From assembly GCA_944381145.1 (NCBI GenBank), contig CALWJZ010000003.1:70616-105206 (forward strand): a stretch of 34,591 nucleotides of DNA. Direction: 5' to 3'. The notes below the pieces were generated by a model. It made no database searches. It had not been told where the DNA came from and saw only the letters and a program-made list of their open reading frames with translations. Origin of the DNA: an uncultured Clostridia bacterium. Its GTDB lineage: Bacteria; Bacillota; Clostridia; Christensenellales; UBA1242. Shown here piece by piece: positions 16,231 to 24,289 of the stretch (the stretch's first letter is position 1; every line of letters begins with the position of its first letter). The translations under genes and the position numbers were made by a program.

Positions 16231-16911
16231 ATGGAATTAGTACAAGTTGCAAATTTTTTGAATGGTAGATTTTTAGTAAATAATATAAAAACTGATAGAA
16301 GTGCACTTTTGAAAGGTTCACTACTTTCTACATATTCAGTAGGACCATTAGGTTCTTCTAATGTAGAAAAAATATATTTTGATACTGATGATTTTTTCTT
16401 TGCTGAAAAAGGAATTAATATTTATACAAGTTATATTAGCAAAGCAAGTAAAGAACTAATTATTAGATATGATAGTGAACAAGTTTCTCGAATAGAATTT
16501 CTAAAAAATATACCTAATTTTTTCAAAATTAAAATAGCTAAAGACGAAGATATATCTAAGTATTATAACGAAATTAATGAAGCAATATATAAAGTATTTC
16601 CAACAGGACTAGGTGTAAACATTGAAGAATATTTGAGAAAATCAAAACCACAGGTAAAAATACTTAAAAAAAGAGATAGTTATAGAGTTGTAAATAATAA
16701 AGGTCTTAAAATGACTTTGTCATTTGACGAATGTGAATATCAAAAGGTTGGAACTAAACAAAAATTTATGCAATCTACATTAGATGTTGTTGGTGACAAC
16801 TTTAAACAAAAAGATGACTTTAAACAATTTCTCAAAAATCTAATTCTAGATTATCCAAAACTTATAAAAATTCAAAGTAACGAATTAACTGTTGCAAGAA
16901 GTAATTTGTAA
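16231..16911 (+). CDS. Possible CYTH-like (triphosphate tunnel) protein
   Basis: Soluble protein of 226 residues, not firmly recognised. Several stretches look like the CYTH/triphosphate tunnel metalloenzyme fold: YFDTDDFFFAEKGINIY (like the YYDT-x-L-x-L-x-x-x-G-x-x-R segment), KELIIRYDSEQ, and a later pair of strands, VKILKKRDSYRVV and LKMTLSFDECEYQ. However, the N-terminal ExExK motif that defines active CYTH enzymes is not obvious, so it may be inactive or a different fold. The ATG lacks a ribosome binding site and sits 6 bases after a TATAAT (see promoter entries). It is monocistronic, ends at a shared bidirectional terminator, and is divergent from the dnaB operon. Confidence 0.6.
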   Translation: MELVQVANFLNGRFLVNNIKTDRSALLKGSLLSTYSVGPLGSSNVEKIYFDTDDFFFAEKGINIYTSYISKASKELIIRYDSEQVSRIEFLKNIPNFFKIKIAKDEDISKYYNEINEAIYKVFPTGLGVNIEEYLRKSKPQVKILKKRDSYRVVNNKGLKMTLSFDECEYQKVGTKQKFMQSTLDVVGDNFKQKDDFKQFLKNLILDYPKLIKIQSNELTVARSNL

Positions 16912-17007
16912 ATATTTGTTTAATTAATTTTATTTCTTTGAAATAATATAAGAAAAAAATAATGAAATTTAAAAATAATATTTACTTAAAATTTTAAAAC
17001 AAAAAAA

Positions 17008-17038
17008 AGAACTTTATCACGTTGATAAAGTTCTTTTT
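17008..17038. terminator. Bidirectional terminator between convergent genes
   Basis: Perfect 12-base-pair stem (AGAACTTTATCA with its complement) and a CGT loop at 17008-17034, followed by a T-run on the plus strand and eight T on the minus strand. It serves the CYTH-like gene and the minus-strand transporter. Confidence 0.9.
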
Positions 17039-17074
17039 CTATTTTCAACTTATGAAATAAATTTTTTATTAAAA

Positions 17075-18334
17075 TTATTTTTTTCTTATTCTAAAGATTC
17101 TATAATCTTCTTTGATTTCATTATCTTCCAAATGATCAACTAACATTCTTCGCGTTCGCTCTTCAACATTAGGTGAAAGCAAACTTGCAATTATTGACAT
17201 ACTTCCTGATACACAAAAACAAACTGTTATTGGCAGATATAATCCAAATGATACACAAAAGAAAGTAGAAAGGAAATACATATTGATTTTATTTATAACA
17301 GCTGTTGTATTTCTACCTACAATTTTTGTTTTCATCAACATTCTATTATACATAAAAATATAAGTAATACCATATCCAATTCCTATTACTACAACTAATA
17401 CATAAAAAGCTACAATAGTACTATATGTTACAAATATTAATGAAATAGACATTACTCCAACGAGGATACCTCCAATAACTGATAATATTGTAATATCTTT
17501 CTTATGTTCTAACTTTCCAAAAATATAAGAAGATATACCAACAAATCCATCAAATAATGCACCTACTATAGCAGAATCAGTAAATTTTCCAGTAATTGAA
17601 AATATTAATAATGGCATTAATATATAAACTGCGTTATAACTTTCTTGAAAAAAATAAAATAATAAATATGTTTTTGTTATTTTCTTTGAAACACTGTTAG
17701 CATTTTTTTTATCTAAACTTTGCTCTTTTAAGGCCATATGTGCATAGGTCGAATATTCCTGATTAATGTTATTATTTTTGCTGTTTACTAAATAAAATAC
17801 AAGTATTGGCAAAGATCCAATAAGATATAAAAGTATTGAAATAATAATCAATATTTCAAGATTCCAGTAATCTAAAGCGATACCCCCAATTATAGTTCCT
17901 AATATGATGGCAGTATTATCTATTAACTTACTCAAAGCCAATTGTACACCTGTTCCAGATTTTTTTGTAGCATTATTATATGCAAACAAAACTTCTGTTG
18001 GCAAATTTTTAAAAACATAACTCAAACTATATCCAAATCCAATTCCAATAACACACATTAAAGGATACTTATTTACAAATAATAGCAATATTTCATACAA
18101 AATTATTGGGATTAATCTTAGGAATAAAAATATTTGTGGTTTTGTAACTAAATATTTTTTTAAAATTAAATTTAAACAAAAAGACAATAAATATTGTATA
18201 GCACAAGTAAGTATAGCAAGTTGCATTTTATTTGTTGGTGCGTAATTATAAACTATGACAGGTACAAAGCCCCCTACTAATTTAGTAGAAAAGTTTGCCA
18301 TGAATCTATTAAACTTAAGTAATTTTGATTGCAT
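17075..18334 (-). CDS. Multi-pass MFS-type membrane transporter (paralogue 1)
   Basis: Membrane protein of 419 residues with about 12 hydrophobic spans and a short central loop near 190-215, the layout of a major facilitator. Substrate unknown. It starts LLKFNRFMANFSTKLVGGFV and ends with a cytoplasmic tail, EERTRRMLVDHLEDNEI. The divergent gene at 18579 shares both ends (LLNFHKMLANFANKLVGAFV; EEKTRQNLVDYLQNNEI) and a similar middle, so the two are paralogues in a head-to-head pair. A GAGGGGAG site precedes the ATG. The FM(L)ANFxxKLVG start with LIIF/VIVY resembles MFS members of uncultured Clostridia, but I cannot name the subfamily. Confidence 0.75.
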   Translation of the reverse strand: MQSKLLKFNRFMANFSTKLVGGFVPVIVYNYAPTNKMQLAILTCAIQYLLSFCLNLILKKYLVTKPQIFLFLRLIPIILYEILLLFVNKYPLMCVIGIGFGYSLSYVFKNLPTEVLFAYNNATKKSGTGVQLALSKLIDNTAIILGTIIGGIALDYWNLEILIIISILLYLIGSLPILVFYLVNSKNNNINQEYSTYAHMALKEQSLDKKNANSVSKKITKTYLLFYFFQESYNAVYILMPLLIFSITGKFTDSAIVGALFDGFVGISSYIFGKLEHKKDITILSVIGGILVGVMSISLIFVTYSTIVAFYVLVVVIGIGYGITYIFMYNRMLMKTKIVGRNTTAVINKINMYFLSTFFCVSFGLYLPITVCFCVSGSMSIIASLLSPNVEERTRRMLVDHLEDNEIKEDYRIFRIRKK

Positions 18335-18452
18335 TTTCTCCCCTCTAATTTAAAATTACCAATTTTTAAATAAATTATAAAATAAAAAAATTTTTATAAA
18401 ATTATTCATAAAAATAAAAAATACAATTAAGTTTTTTATATGTATTAGAATT

Positions 18453-18480
18453 ATTTTAACATAACCATATTTTTATTCAA
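18453..18480 (-). promoter_or_regulatory. Candidate promoter of transporter paralogue 1
   Basis: TTGAAT (18475-18480), 16-base spacer, TAAAAT (18453-18458), leaving a leader of more than 100 AT-rich bases. The rest of this 244-base divergent gap shows no other clear element. Confidence 0.4.
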
Positions 18481-18578
18481 ACAAAAATAAATTCATTATT
18501 GCAAAATCATTTTTAAAATAAAATTTATTATGATAATATATTCTTGGAATGGTAAGAATATAAAACAAAGGTAAGATT

Positions 18579-19799
18579 ATGAATCAACTAAAACTTTTAA
18601 ATTTTCATAAAATGTTAGCCAATTTTGCAAATAAATTAGTTGGTGCATTTGTTCCTTTAATCATTTTTCAAACTACAGGTAGTTTATTTTATTCAATTAT
18701 TTATCTTGTAGCAAATAATATTTTTAGATTTTTATTTACACTAGCATTAAAAAATTTATATGGTAAATATCCTCAATTGTTATTAATGATTAGAGTATTG
18801 CCTTTTGCTATATATAATATATTTATATTTGTATTAGATTACAATTTGTTAATTGGGGTAATTGGAGTATGCGTATTTACAGCTTTAGACACTTCTTTAG
18901 ATGTTTTACCAAAAGAAATAATTTTCAATTATTCATCTCTTACTAATACTTCAGATAAATCATTAGGCGTTACTAGATTATTTGAACAACTAGGAATTAT
19001 TATAGCACTTATATTAGGTGGATTTTTACTAGATTTAAACAAAACTTTAGTATTGATAATATCTCTTTCAATATATTCTATAAGCGTTATTCCACTAATA
19101 TGCTTTTATGTAAAATGCAGAAAACAAAGAACGTTTAATAAAGATGCAACATCAAATGCTATTAATACTTTGAATAAAAATGAAGATTACAAAAAAGCTT
19201 CAAACAAACTAACAAAGAAATTACTTATCACATATGGTATAACTTATTTCTCATTTGCATTCGTTGATTTGCTTCAAACAACATATTCTTTATTTATATT
19301 TATTCAAAAAGGCGAATTTGCTGTAGCTGGTATTTTAAATGCCGTCTTTAATAGTTTTTATGCAATAAGTTTTTATGTTGCAAGTATTCTAAATGAAAAA
19401 AAAGATATAACCAAAGTTGTAGCTATATTTTGTTGTTTAATAGGAATATTAATAATTTGCCTACCTTTTATAAATATTGATAAATATTTTATTTTAATTT
19501 GCATAATTTATGGTTTAATAGGTTTTTGTTACCCATTTATTTCGTTATTTGTATTAGATAGACTTCTTATAAAATCTAGAATAATGGCAGTATCAAACAA
19601 GGCATTATTTGCTAGAGAAACAGGTTGTATTTCTGCTTATTGTATAGGTTACGCTTGTGGCTTTTTTGGATTAATTGGAATTTTCATAGCAACATTAATT
19701 ACTATGTGTGCTTCATCGTTTATAATTACCTATGGTGAAGAAAAAACTAGACAAAATTTAGTAGATTATTTGCAAAATAATGAGATTATACAAAAATAA
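18579..19799 (+). CDS. Multi-pass MFS-type membrane transporter (paralogue 2)
   Basis: Membrane protein of 406 residues with about 12 hydrophobic spans, paralogous to the divergent gene ending at 18334. Shared landmarks are the LLNFHKMLANFANKLVGAFV start; a loop with a conserved Leu-Pro (DVLPKEIIFNY here, KNLPTEVLFAY there); a GGFLLDL segment against GGIALDY; and the EEKTRQNLVDYLQNNEI tail. The pair diverge strongly in the spans, which suggests an old duplication and distinct substrates or a heterodimer. The ribosome binding site is AAAGGTAAG. No enzymes for sugar or drug metabolism flank it. Confidence 0.75.
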   Translation: MNQLKLLNFHKMLANFANKLVGAFVPLIIFQTTGSLFYSIIYLVANNIFRFLFTLALKNLYGKYPQLLLMIRVLPFAIYNIFIFVLDYNLLIGVIGVCVFTALDTSLDVLPKEIIFNYSSLTNTSDKSLGVTRLFEQLGIIIALILGGFLLDLNKTLVLIISLSIYSISVIPLICFYVKCRKQRTFNKDATSNAINTLNKNEDYKKASNKLTKKLLITYGITYFSFAFVDLLQTTYSLFIFIQKGEFAVAGILNAVFNSFYAISFYVASILNEKKDITKVVAIFCCLIGILIICLPFINIDKYFILICIIYGLIGFCYPFISLFVLDRLLIKSRIMAVSNKALFARETGCISAYCIGYACGFFGLIGIFIATLITMCASSFIITYGEEKTRQNLVDYLQNNEIIQK

Positions 19800-19801
19800 A
19801 A

Positions 19802-19828
19802 GAGTTTGACAAATTTCAAACCCTTTTA
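19802..19828 (+). terminator. Terminator of transporter paralogue 2
   Basis: A GAGTTTGA arm pairs with TCAAACCC (one mismatch), followed by TTTT and a T-rich stretch, directly after the stop codon. Confidence 0.6.
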
Positions 19829-19833
19829 TTTCT

Positions 19834-19861
19834 AAAAAAAGGAGCTTAAAAAGCTCCTTTT
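19834..19861 (-). terminator. Intrinsic terminator of the predicted small RNA
   Basis: Perfect 11-base-pair stem (19837-19847 with 19851-19861) built on GGAGCTT, with a 3-base loop. On the minus strand it runs into seven T; on the plus strand into only four T then ACC. The asymmetry favours a minus-strand transcript. Confidence 0.75.
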
Positions 19862-19924
19862 ACCTAAATATATGTATATAGGTAGAATGAAAAATGGAAA
19901 AACATTTTAAGTTTATTAAAATGC
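19834..19924 (-). ncRNA. Predicted orphan small RNA, about 90 nt
   Basis: Non-coding gap between two convergent genes with a complete transcription unit on the minus strand: a strong promoter (TTGACA, 17 bases, TACACT), then three hairpins, the last an intrinsic terminator. Hairpin 1 is CATTTTAA with its perfect complement and a 5-base loop (19903-19923). Hairpin 2 is TACCTA/TAGGTA (19861-19884). Hairpin 3 is the terminator. Between 1 and 2 is a U/C-rich single-stranded linker (19885-19902) of the kind that can pair with Shine-Dalgarno sequences. The transcript does not lead into any gene, so it is not a leader or attenuator. I do not recognise it as 6S, SRP, tmRNA or RNase P RNA. A 13-codon reading frame exists inside but has no ribosome binding site. 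Confidence 0.5.
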
Positions 19925-19930
19925 ACCTAT

Positions 19931-19959
19931 AGTGTATCATTGAAATATTTCCATGTCAA
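19931..19959 (-). promoter_or_regulatory. Promoter of the predicted small RNA with a palindrome in its spacer
   Basis: Consensus TTGACA (19954-19959), 17-base spacer, TACACT (19931-19936). The spacer holds a perfect 10-base palindrome, GAAATATTTC (19942-19951), which could be an operator. A second TTGACA lies at 19968-19973. Confidence 0.55.
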
Positions 19960-20095
19960 TACCTTTATGTCAAAAATTTTTTAAGACTTTATTTTTTTCC
20001 TAAAAAAAGCCATTATTTTGCAAAAATATTTATTTAAATAATGAAAAATTACAAAATTAAAATCATATTTTTTTATTTTTGTCAAATTTTTTTAT

Positions 20096-20143
20096 AAAAA
20101 AAGTCAAATAATTTTTAAGCGCTTCTTAAAAAATTATTTGACT
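20096..20143 (-). terminator. Terminator of hpf
   Basis: Fifteen-base-pair stem (20102-20116 with 20129-20143) with a 12-base loop, followed on the minus strand by seven T. It lies 6 bases past the hpf stop codon. The stretch 19974-20095 between it and the small-RNA promoter is AT-rich and holds nothing I can support. Confidence 0.85.
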
Positions 20144-20149
20144 ACTTAT

Positions 20150-20677
20150 TTATTTAATTGCTTCAATCAATCCTAAATTTCCATCATTTCTTTTGTATAG
20201 AATATTAATTTCACCAGTTTCACCATTTAAGAAAACATAGAAATTATGACCTACAGCTTCCATATAAGCTTCTGCGTCTTCTACACTTATAGGGTCTAAT
20301 TCAAAGGTTTTCTTTTTTACAACTTTATTAGGAATAATCTCTGGAACTTCTTCAAGATATTCCAAAACGTCAAAGTTTCCTTTTTCAGCAAATTTCCCTT
20401 TAAATTTTTTATTATTTTTTACAATTTGTCTTTCAAGTTTAGGCATAGCAAGATCAATGTTATTATACATATTATCGCTGTAAACTTCGCTTCTAATAAA
20501 CAAACCCGAGCTATTAATAGTTATTTCTAATTTACACATATCATTTTGTTCAGTACATGCAACCTTTACAGAAACATCTTTATTGAAATATTTTTCTAAT
20601 TTTTGTAATTTTTTTTCAATAATATCCTTAAACTTATCAGACATTTTATAATTTTTTACAACATATTTTATTTCCAT
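20150..20677 (-). CDS. hpf: Ribosome hibernation promoting factor, long form
   Basis: Binds the 30S decoding site and dimerises 70S ribosomes into inactive 100S particles in stationary phase or stress. The 175 residues hold the S30AE/YfiA domain (1 to ~95; YKMSDKFKDIIEKKLQKLEKYF start and a KLERQIVKNNKKFK end), a linker, and the C-terminal dimerisation domain (about 125-175) with SVEDAEAYMEAVGHNFYVF and GEINILYKRNDGNLGLIEA. This is the long Firmicute form. A very strong AGGGGGG site precedes the ATG. It lies 80 bases downstream of clpC with its own possible -10 (TATAAT), so it may be transcribed both with and apart from the ctsR operon, giving stress control. Confidence 0.95.
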   Translation of the reverse strand: MEIKYVVKNYKMSDKFKDIIEKKLQKLEKYFNKDVSVKVACTEQNDMCKLEITINSSGLFIRSEVYSDNMYNNIDLAMPKLERQIVKNNKKFKGKFAEKGNFDVLEYLEEVPEIIPNKVVKKKTFELDPISVEDAEAYMEAVGHNFYVFLNGETGEINILYKRNDGNLGLIEAIK

Positions 20678-20757
20678 AATTTCCCCCCTTTGAACATTAT
20701 AGGATCTTATTACAATTATATTTTAACAAACTTGCAACATATTCACAAATGTTTTTA

Positions 20758-23247
20758 CTAAGAATTTTCTTGTCTAGTAACCTTAAATGACAATTTCCCA
20801 TCTTTTGCAGAAATAATAATAATTGAATTATTTGCAATGTTACCTTCCAAAAACTGTTCTGCAATTTTATCTTCTATCTCTTGTTCGATAAGTCTTCGTA
20901 ATGGTCTTGCACCATATTCACTATCGTAACCTTTATCAATTAAATATTTCAAAGCACTTTCTGTAACTTTTAAACTTGCTCCTTGTTTATTCAATCTTTT
21001 GTTTAAATTACTAATAAATAATTTTGCAATTTGAGAAAGTTGATCGTAGTTTAAAGGGTGGAAAACAGTAACTACATCAATTCTATTCAAAAATTCAGGT
21101 TTGAAGTGTTTTTTCAATGCATTTGTTAATATTTCTTTTATTTCGTTATAATCAAGATTTTTTTCTTCTGTATTTTCTCCAAAGCCCAAAATTCCCTTTT
21201 TCTTAGGAAGTTCATTTACTCCTACATTCGAAGTAAATATGATTATTGTATTTTTAAACGAAACCGTTCTACCTTGGCTATCAGTAAGCCTACCATCATC
21301 TAGAACTTGTAACAAAATATTAAATACATCTGGGTGAGCTTTTTCAATTTCATCAAACAAAATAACAGAGTAAGGTTTTCTTCTTACTTTTTCAGTAAGT
21401 TGACCACCTTCGTCAAAACCCACATATCCTGGAGGAGAACCAATCAATTTACTAACACTATGTTTTTCCATATATTCGCTCATATCTAATCTGATTACAG
21501 CATTTTCATTATCAAACATGGCTTCAGCTAAAGCTTTGCATAATTCAGTTTTTCCGACACCAGTTTGTCCCAAAAACATAAAGCTTCCAATAGGTCGATT
21601 ATTATCTTTCAAACCAATTCGTGCACGTCTTATTGCTTTGCTAACAGCTTCTACTGCTTCATCTTGACCAATAACACGTTTATGCAAAATTTCTTCTAAT
21701 TTTAATAATCTTTCTCTTTCATTTTCTGTTATTTTTGATACTGGTATTTTTGTCCATTGACTGATAATATTACAAATATCTTCTTGAGTAATCGTTAATT
21801 CATCAGACGAATTAATACTACCATTTAATGATTTGATTTTTTCTTGTATTTCCCTTATTTTATCTCTAAATTCTCCAGCTTTTTCAAAGTTTTCTGCAAA
21901 TAACGCTTCTTTTTTCTCTGCCTCATATCTGGACATCTCTTCTTCTAATTGATTTAGCTCTTCAGGTTTTTTCTTTCCGTTGACTTTTGCCCTGCTACTT
22001 GCTTCATCAATTAAATCAATAGCTTTGTCAGGTAAACTTCGATCCATAATATATCTATCGCTAAGAGATGCTGCAGCAACTATCGCATCATCACTTATTT
22101 TTACTTTATGAAATACTTCAAAACTGTCTTTCAATCCTCTTAAAATTTCAATAGTTTGTTCTACTGTTGGAGGATTTATCATTACAGGTTGAAACCTTCT
22201 TTCCAAAGCTTTGTCTTTTTCTATATATTTTCTATATTCTTCAGTTGTTGTAGCTCCGATTGTTTGAAATTCACCTCTAGCCAAATATGGTTTTAACATA
22301 TCAGCAGGATTTACTTCTCCTTTGTCTCCTCCAACTTGTACCAAAGTATGAATTTCATCAATAAATACAATAATGTCACGATTATTTGTTATATAATCAA
22401 TTACTTGCTTTAATCTTTCTTCAAGTTCTCCTCTGTATTTTGTACCAGCCATAAGACCACCAAGTTCTAGCGAAAAAATAATTTTGTTTTTTAATAAATC
22501 AGGAACATCACCATTTGCAATCTTTAGAGCTAATCCATCAACTACAGCACTTTTACCAACTCCAGCTTCTCCTATCAAAACTGGATTATTTTTGTTTTTT
22601 CTGCATAGAATTTCGATAACTCTTTCAATCTCTTCTTTTCTACCAATGATAGGGTCTATTTTGCCCTCTCTTGCTTTTGCAGTTAAATCTCTACCCATTG
22701 ATTTCATGAATTCTGGAATTTCGGCTTGATTGTGTGAATAATTATTATTTTGCATACCACTACTTATATCGTTGTATTGCATATTATTTTCCATTCCCAT
22801 CGCTTTTGATTTCAAAACTTGTAATACATTACTTTTAATATCATTAATGTTAACCCTAAAATATCTTTTTATTATATTTCCAGAATCATAATTTTCGCCC
22901 ATTAAAATTGCAATAAGTAAATGTTCTGTACCAACAAAATCATGTCCTATTTGATTTGCAAATTGACTTGCGATTAAAATAGCCTCTTTGCTATCTATTG
23001 ACAAATCAACTTCATTTGCAATCAATGTACTATTATTTTTATAAATTTTAGAAAATACATTTTCTAGACTACTTGAGGTGATTCCATAATTAGCAAGAAT
23101 TTTACAAGCAACACTATCATTGATTTTAGTTAAACCATACAAAATATGTTCTGTATCTATTGTATAACTCCCATATTGCAAGGCTATATTTCCAGCAAAT
23201 TGTAGAGCCAAATCAGCATTTTCTGTTAATCTCAAATTATTATACAT
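20758..23247 (-). CDS. clpC: ClpC AAA+ unfoldase/chaperone
   Basis: Hexameric ATPase that unfolds proteins and feeds them to ClpP. The 829 residues show two N-terminal Clp repeats (LTENADLALQFAGNIALQYG; the second ~80-145), AAA domain 1 (Walker A GEAGVGKS near residue 229), a coiled-coil M domain carrying a UVR motif (FAENFEKAGEFRDKIREI), AAA domain 2 (GQTGVGKTEL, LIGSPPGYVG) and a D2-small domain. The C-terminus lacks obvious damage. It is one base downstream of the mcsA-like gene with an AAGGAGG ribosome binding site, in a ctsR-mcsA-clpC operon. The McsB arginine kinase that normally delivers substrates to ClpC is not encoded between them. Confidence 0.96.
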   Translation of the reverse strand: MYNNLRLTENADLALQFAGNIALQYGSYTIDTEHILYGLTKINDSVACKILANYGITSSSLENVFSKIYKNNSTLIANEVDLSIDSKEAILIASQFANQIGHDFVGTEHLLIAILMGENYDSGNIIKRYFRVNINDIKSNVLQVLKSKAMGMENNMQYNDISSGMQNNNYSHNQAEIPEFMKSMGRDLTAKAREGKIDPIIGRKEEIERVIEILCRKNKNNPVLIGEAGVGKSAVVDGLALKIANGDVPDLLKNKIIFSLELGGLMAGTKYRGELEERLKQVIDYITNNRDIIVFIDEIHTLVQVGGDKGEVNPADMLKPYLARGEFQTIGATTTEEYRKYIEKDKALERRFQPVMINPPTVEQTIEILRGLKDSFEVFHKVKISDDAIVAAASLSDRYIMDRSLPDKAIDLIDEASSRAKVNGKKKPEELNQLEEEMSRYEAEKKEALFAENFEKAGEFRDKIREIQEKIKSLNGSINSSDELTITQEDICNIISQWTKIPVSKITENERERLLKLEEILHKRVIGQDEAVEAVSKAIRRARIGLKDNNRPIGSFMFLGQTGVGKTELCKALAEAMFDNENAVIRLDMSEYMEKHSVSKLIGSPPGYVGFDEGGQLTEKVRRKPYSVILFDEIEKAHPDVFNILLQVLDDGRLTDSQGRTVSFKNTIIIFTSNVGVNELPKKKGILGFGENTEEKNLDYNEIKEILTNALKKHFKPEFLNRIDVVTVFHPLNYDQLSQIAKLFISNLNKRLNKQGASLKVTESALKYLIDKGYDSEYGARPLRRLIEQEIEDKIAEQFLEGNIANNSIIIISAKDGKLSFKVTRQENS

Positions 23248-23248
23248 A

Positions 23249-23716
23249 TTAATCCTCCTTATTTTTTGAATTATTATCTTTTAATTTATCAATTTCTTTT
23301 TTTAATTTGCTAGCTTCTTCATAGTTTTCATCTTCTACTGCTTTTTTTAATTTTTGTTGTAGCTCATTTAATTCTTTATTTTCTGAATTTTCTTCTACGC
23401 TTTTTATTTTCTGTGCTCCAATATTGATTGCATTTTTTGCTTGACTCAAAATATCTTTGTTATTCTGACTATCATATATCCTCAAAAAACCATCATCAAA
23501 TATATCATCGCTTAAATCTTCTATATCATATTGGTTATCGGATATGAAAGGAAGCATACTAAATGAATTAAATAAATCATTCGAAATAAGTTCAAAAGGT
23601 TTAGCTCCATTTTTTCTTGCACAACTTGAACATAAATGCTCTTCTGTAGAAACGCCATTAATTACAGTTTTACTATAATAAGTAGCTATATTTTTTTTAC
23701 ATTTATCACACAACAT
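23249..23716 (-). CDS. mcsA: McsA-like zinc and UVR-motif protein
   Basis: The 155-residue protein has an N-terminal zinc module of two CxxC pairs (MLCDKCKKN ... HLCSSCARKN), a variable acidic middle (DIEDLSDDIFDDG), and a C-terminal UVR motif (NELQQKLKKAVEDENYEEAS) of the type that contacts ClpC or UvrB/C partners. In B. subtilis, McsA activates the McsB arginine kinase. Here it sits 4 bases after ctsR and 1 base before clpC with no mcsB, so it may act directly as a ClpC adaptor or as a zinc/thiol sensor for CtsR. The four-cysteine arrangement and the operon position support the call; the function without McsB is inference. Confidence 0.85.
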   Translation of the reverse strand: MLCDKCKKNIATYYSKTVINGVSTEEHLCSSCARKNGAKPFELISNDLFNSFSMLPFISDNQYDIEDLSDDIFDDGFLRIYDSQNNKDILSQAKNAINIGAQKIKSVEENSENKELNELQQKLKKAVEDENYEEASKLKKEIDKLKDNNSKNKED

Positions 23717-23720
23717 AATT

Positions 23721-24176
23721 TTACTCCTTTAATATATTTATTAATACATTTTTTAAAATATTAGATCTCAATTTATTTTCAATTTTCACTGGCATAGATA
23801 AGGATTTTGGTAATAACGCAAAACTTAAAGCTTTTACTGCATCGTTACTTAATATTTTCATTTTGTTAAGATTACTTAGTATTACAAAAGATTCATTATA
23901 ATCAATTTCTGTATTCAATGTATTTGTTAATAATTCTTTGATATAAGAATCTTTGCTTAAATTAATTCTAGCTAATCTTATATAACCTCCACCACCCCTA
24001 TGAGATTCAATAACAAATCCTTTGGGTGCCGTAAATCTAGTAGATAATACATAATTGATTTGACTAGGTGCACAATTAAAAAAATTAGCTAATTCATTTC
24101 TTGACAAATTGATAAATTCAGTATTATCCAATTGCTCCAGTATAAATTCTTCTATTACATCACTTATCTTTGACAT
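23721..24176 (-). CDS. ctsR: CtsR heat-shock transcriptional repressor
   Basis: Represses class III heat-shock genes by binding a tandem heptad operator. The 151 residues have the winged-helix DNA-binding half (MSKISDVIEEFILEQL; NELANFFNCAPSQINYVLST) followed by the glycine-rich wing HRGGGGYIRLAR, which in B. subtilis CtsR senses heat, and a C-terminal dimerisation half. First gene of the operon, with an AGGAGGT site. A matching operator and a consensus promoter lie just upstream, so it regulates itself and clpC. With McsB absent, inactivation would have to rely on the wing's own heat response or on McsA. Confidence 0.95.
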   Translation of the reverse strand: MSKISDVIEEFILEQLDNTEFINLSRNELANFFNCAPSQINYVLSTRFTAPKGFVIESHRGGGGYIRLARINLSKDSYIKELLTNTLNTEIDYNESFVILSNLNKMKILSNDAVKALSFALLPKSLSMPVKIENKLRSNILKNVLINILKE

Positions 24177-24192
24177 ATTACCTCCTATAAAA

Positions 24193-24209
24193 TTTGACTT
24201 TCTTTGACT
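24193..24209 (-). promoter_or_regulatory. CtsR operator (tandem heptad)
   Basis: On the minus strand AGTCAAA-GAA-AGTCAAA, two heptads three bases apart as in known CtsR boxes. It lies just downstream of the predicted transcription start and upstream of the ctsR ribosome binding site, where binding would block transcription. Confidence 0.9.
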
Positions 24210-24218
24210 TTCGATTGC

Positions 24219-24247
24219 ATTTTATCACTATTATTTACTATTGTCAA
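24219..24247 (-). promoter_or_regulatory. Promoter of the ctsR-mcsA-clpC operon
   Basis: Consensus TTGACA (24242-24247), 17-base spacer, TAAAAT (24219-24224), predicted start near 24212. Confidence 0.85.
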
Positions 24248-24289
24248 GAGTTTTATGACAAAAAAATAAAAAAATTTTTAATAATAAAA

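Noticed and set aside
19838..19930. Thirteen-codon frame inside the predicted small RNA (starts MFFHFSFYL)
   Set aside because: No ribosome binding site, and the start codon is the closing end of hairpin 1; too short to support as a gene.
20067..20110. GTCAAAT repeated on both sides of an A/T run, recalling a CtsR site near hpf
   Set aside because: Spacing is far too wide and one copy is part of the hpf terminator stem.
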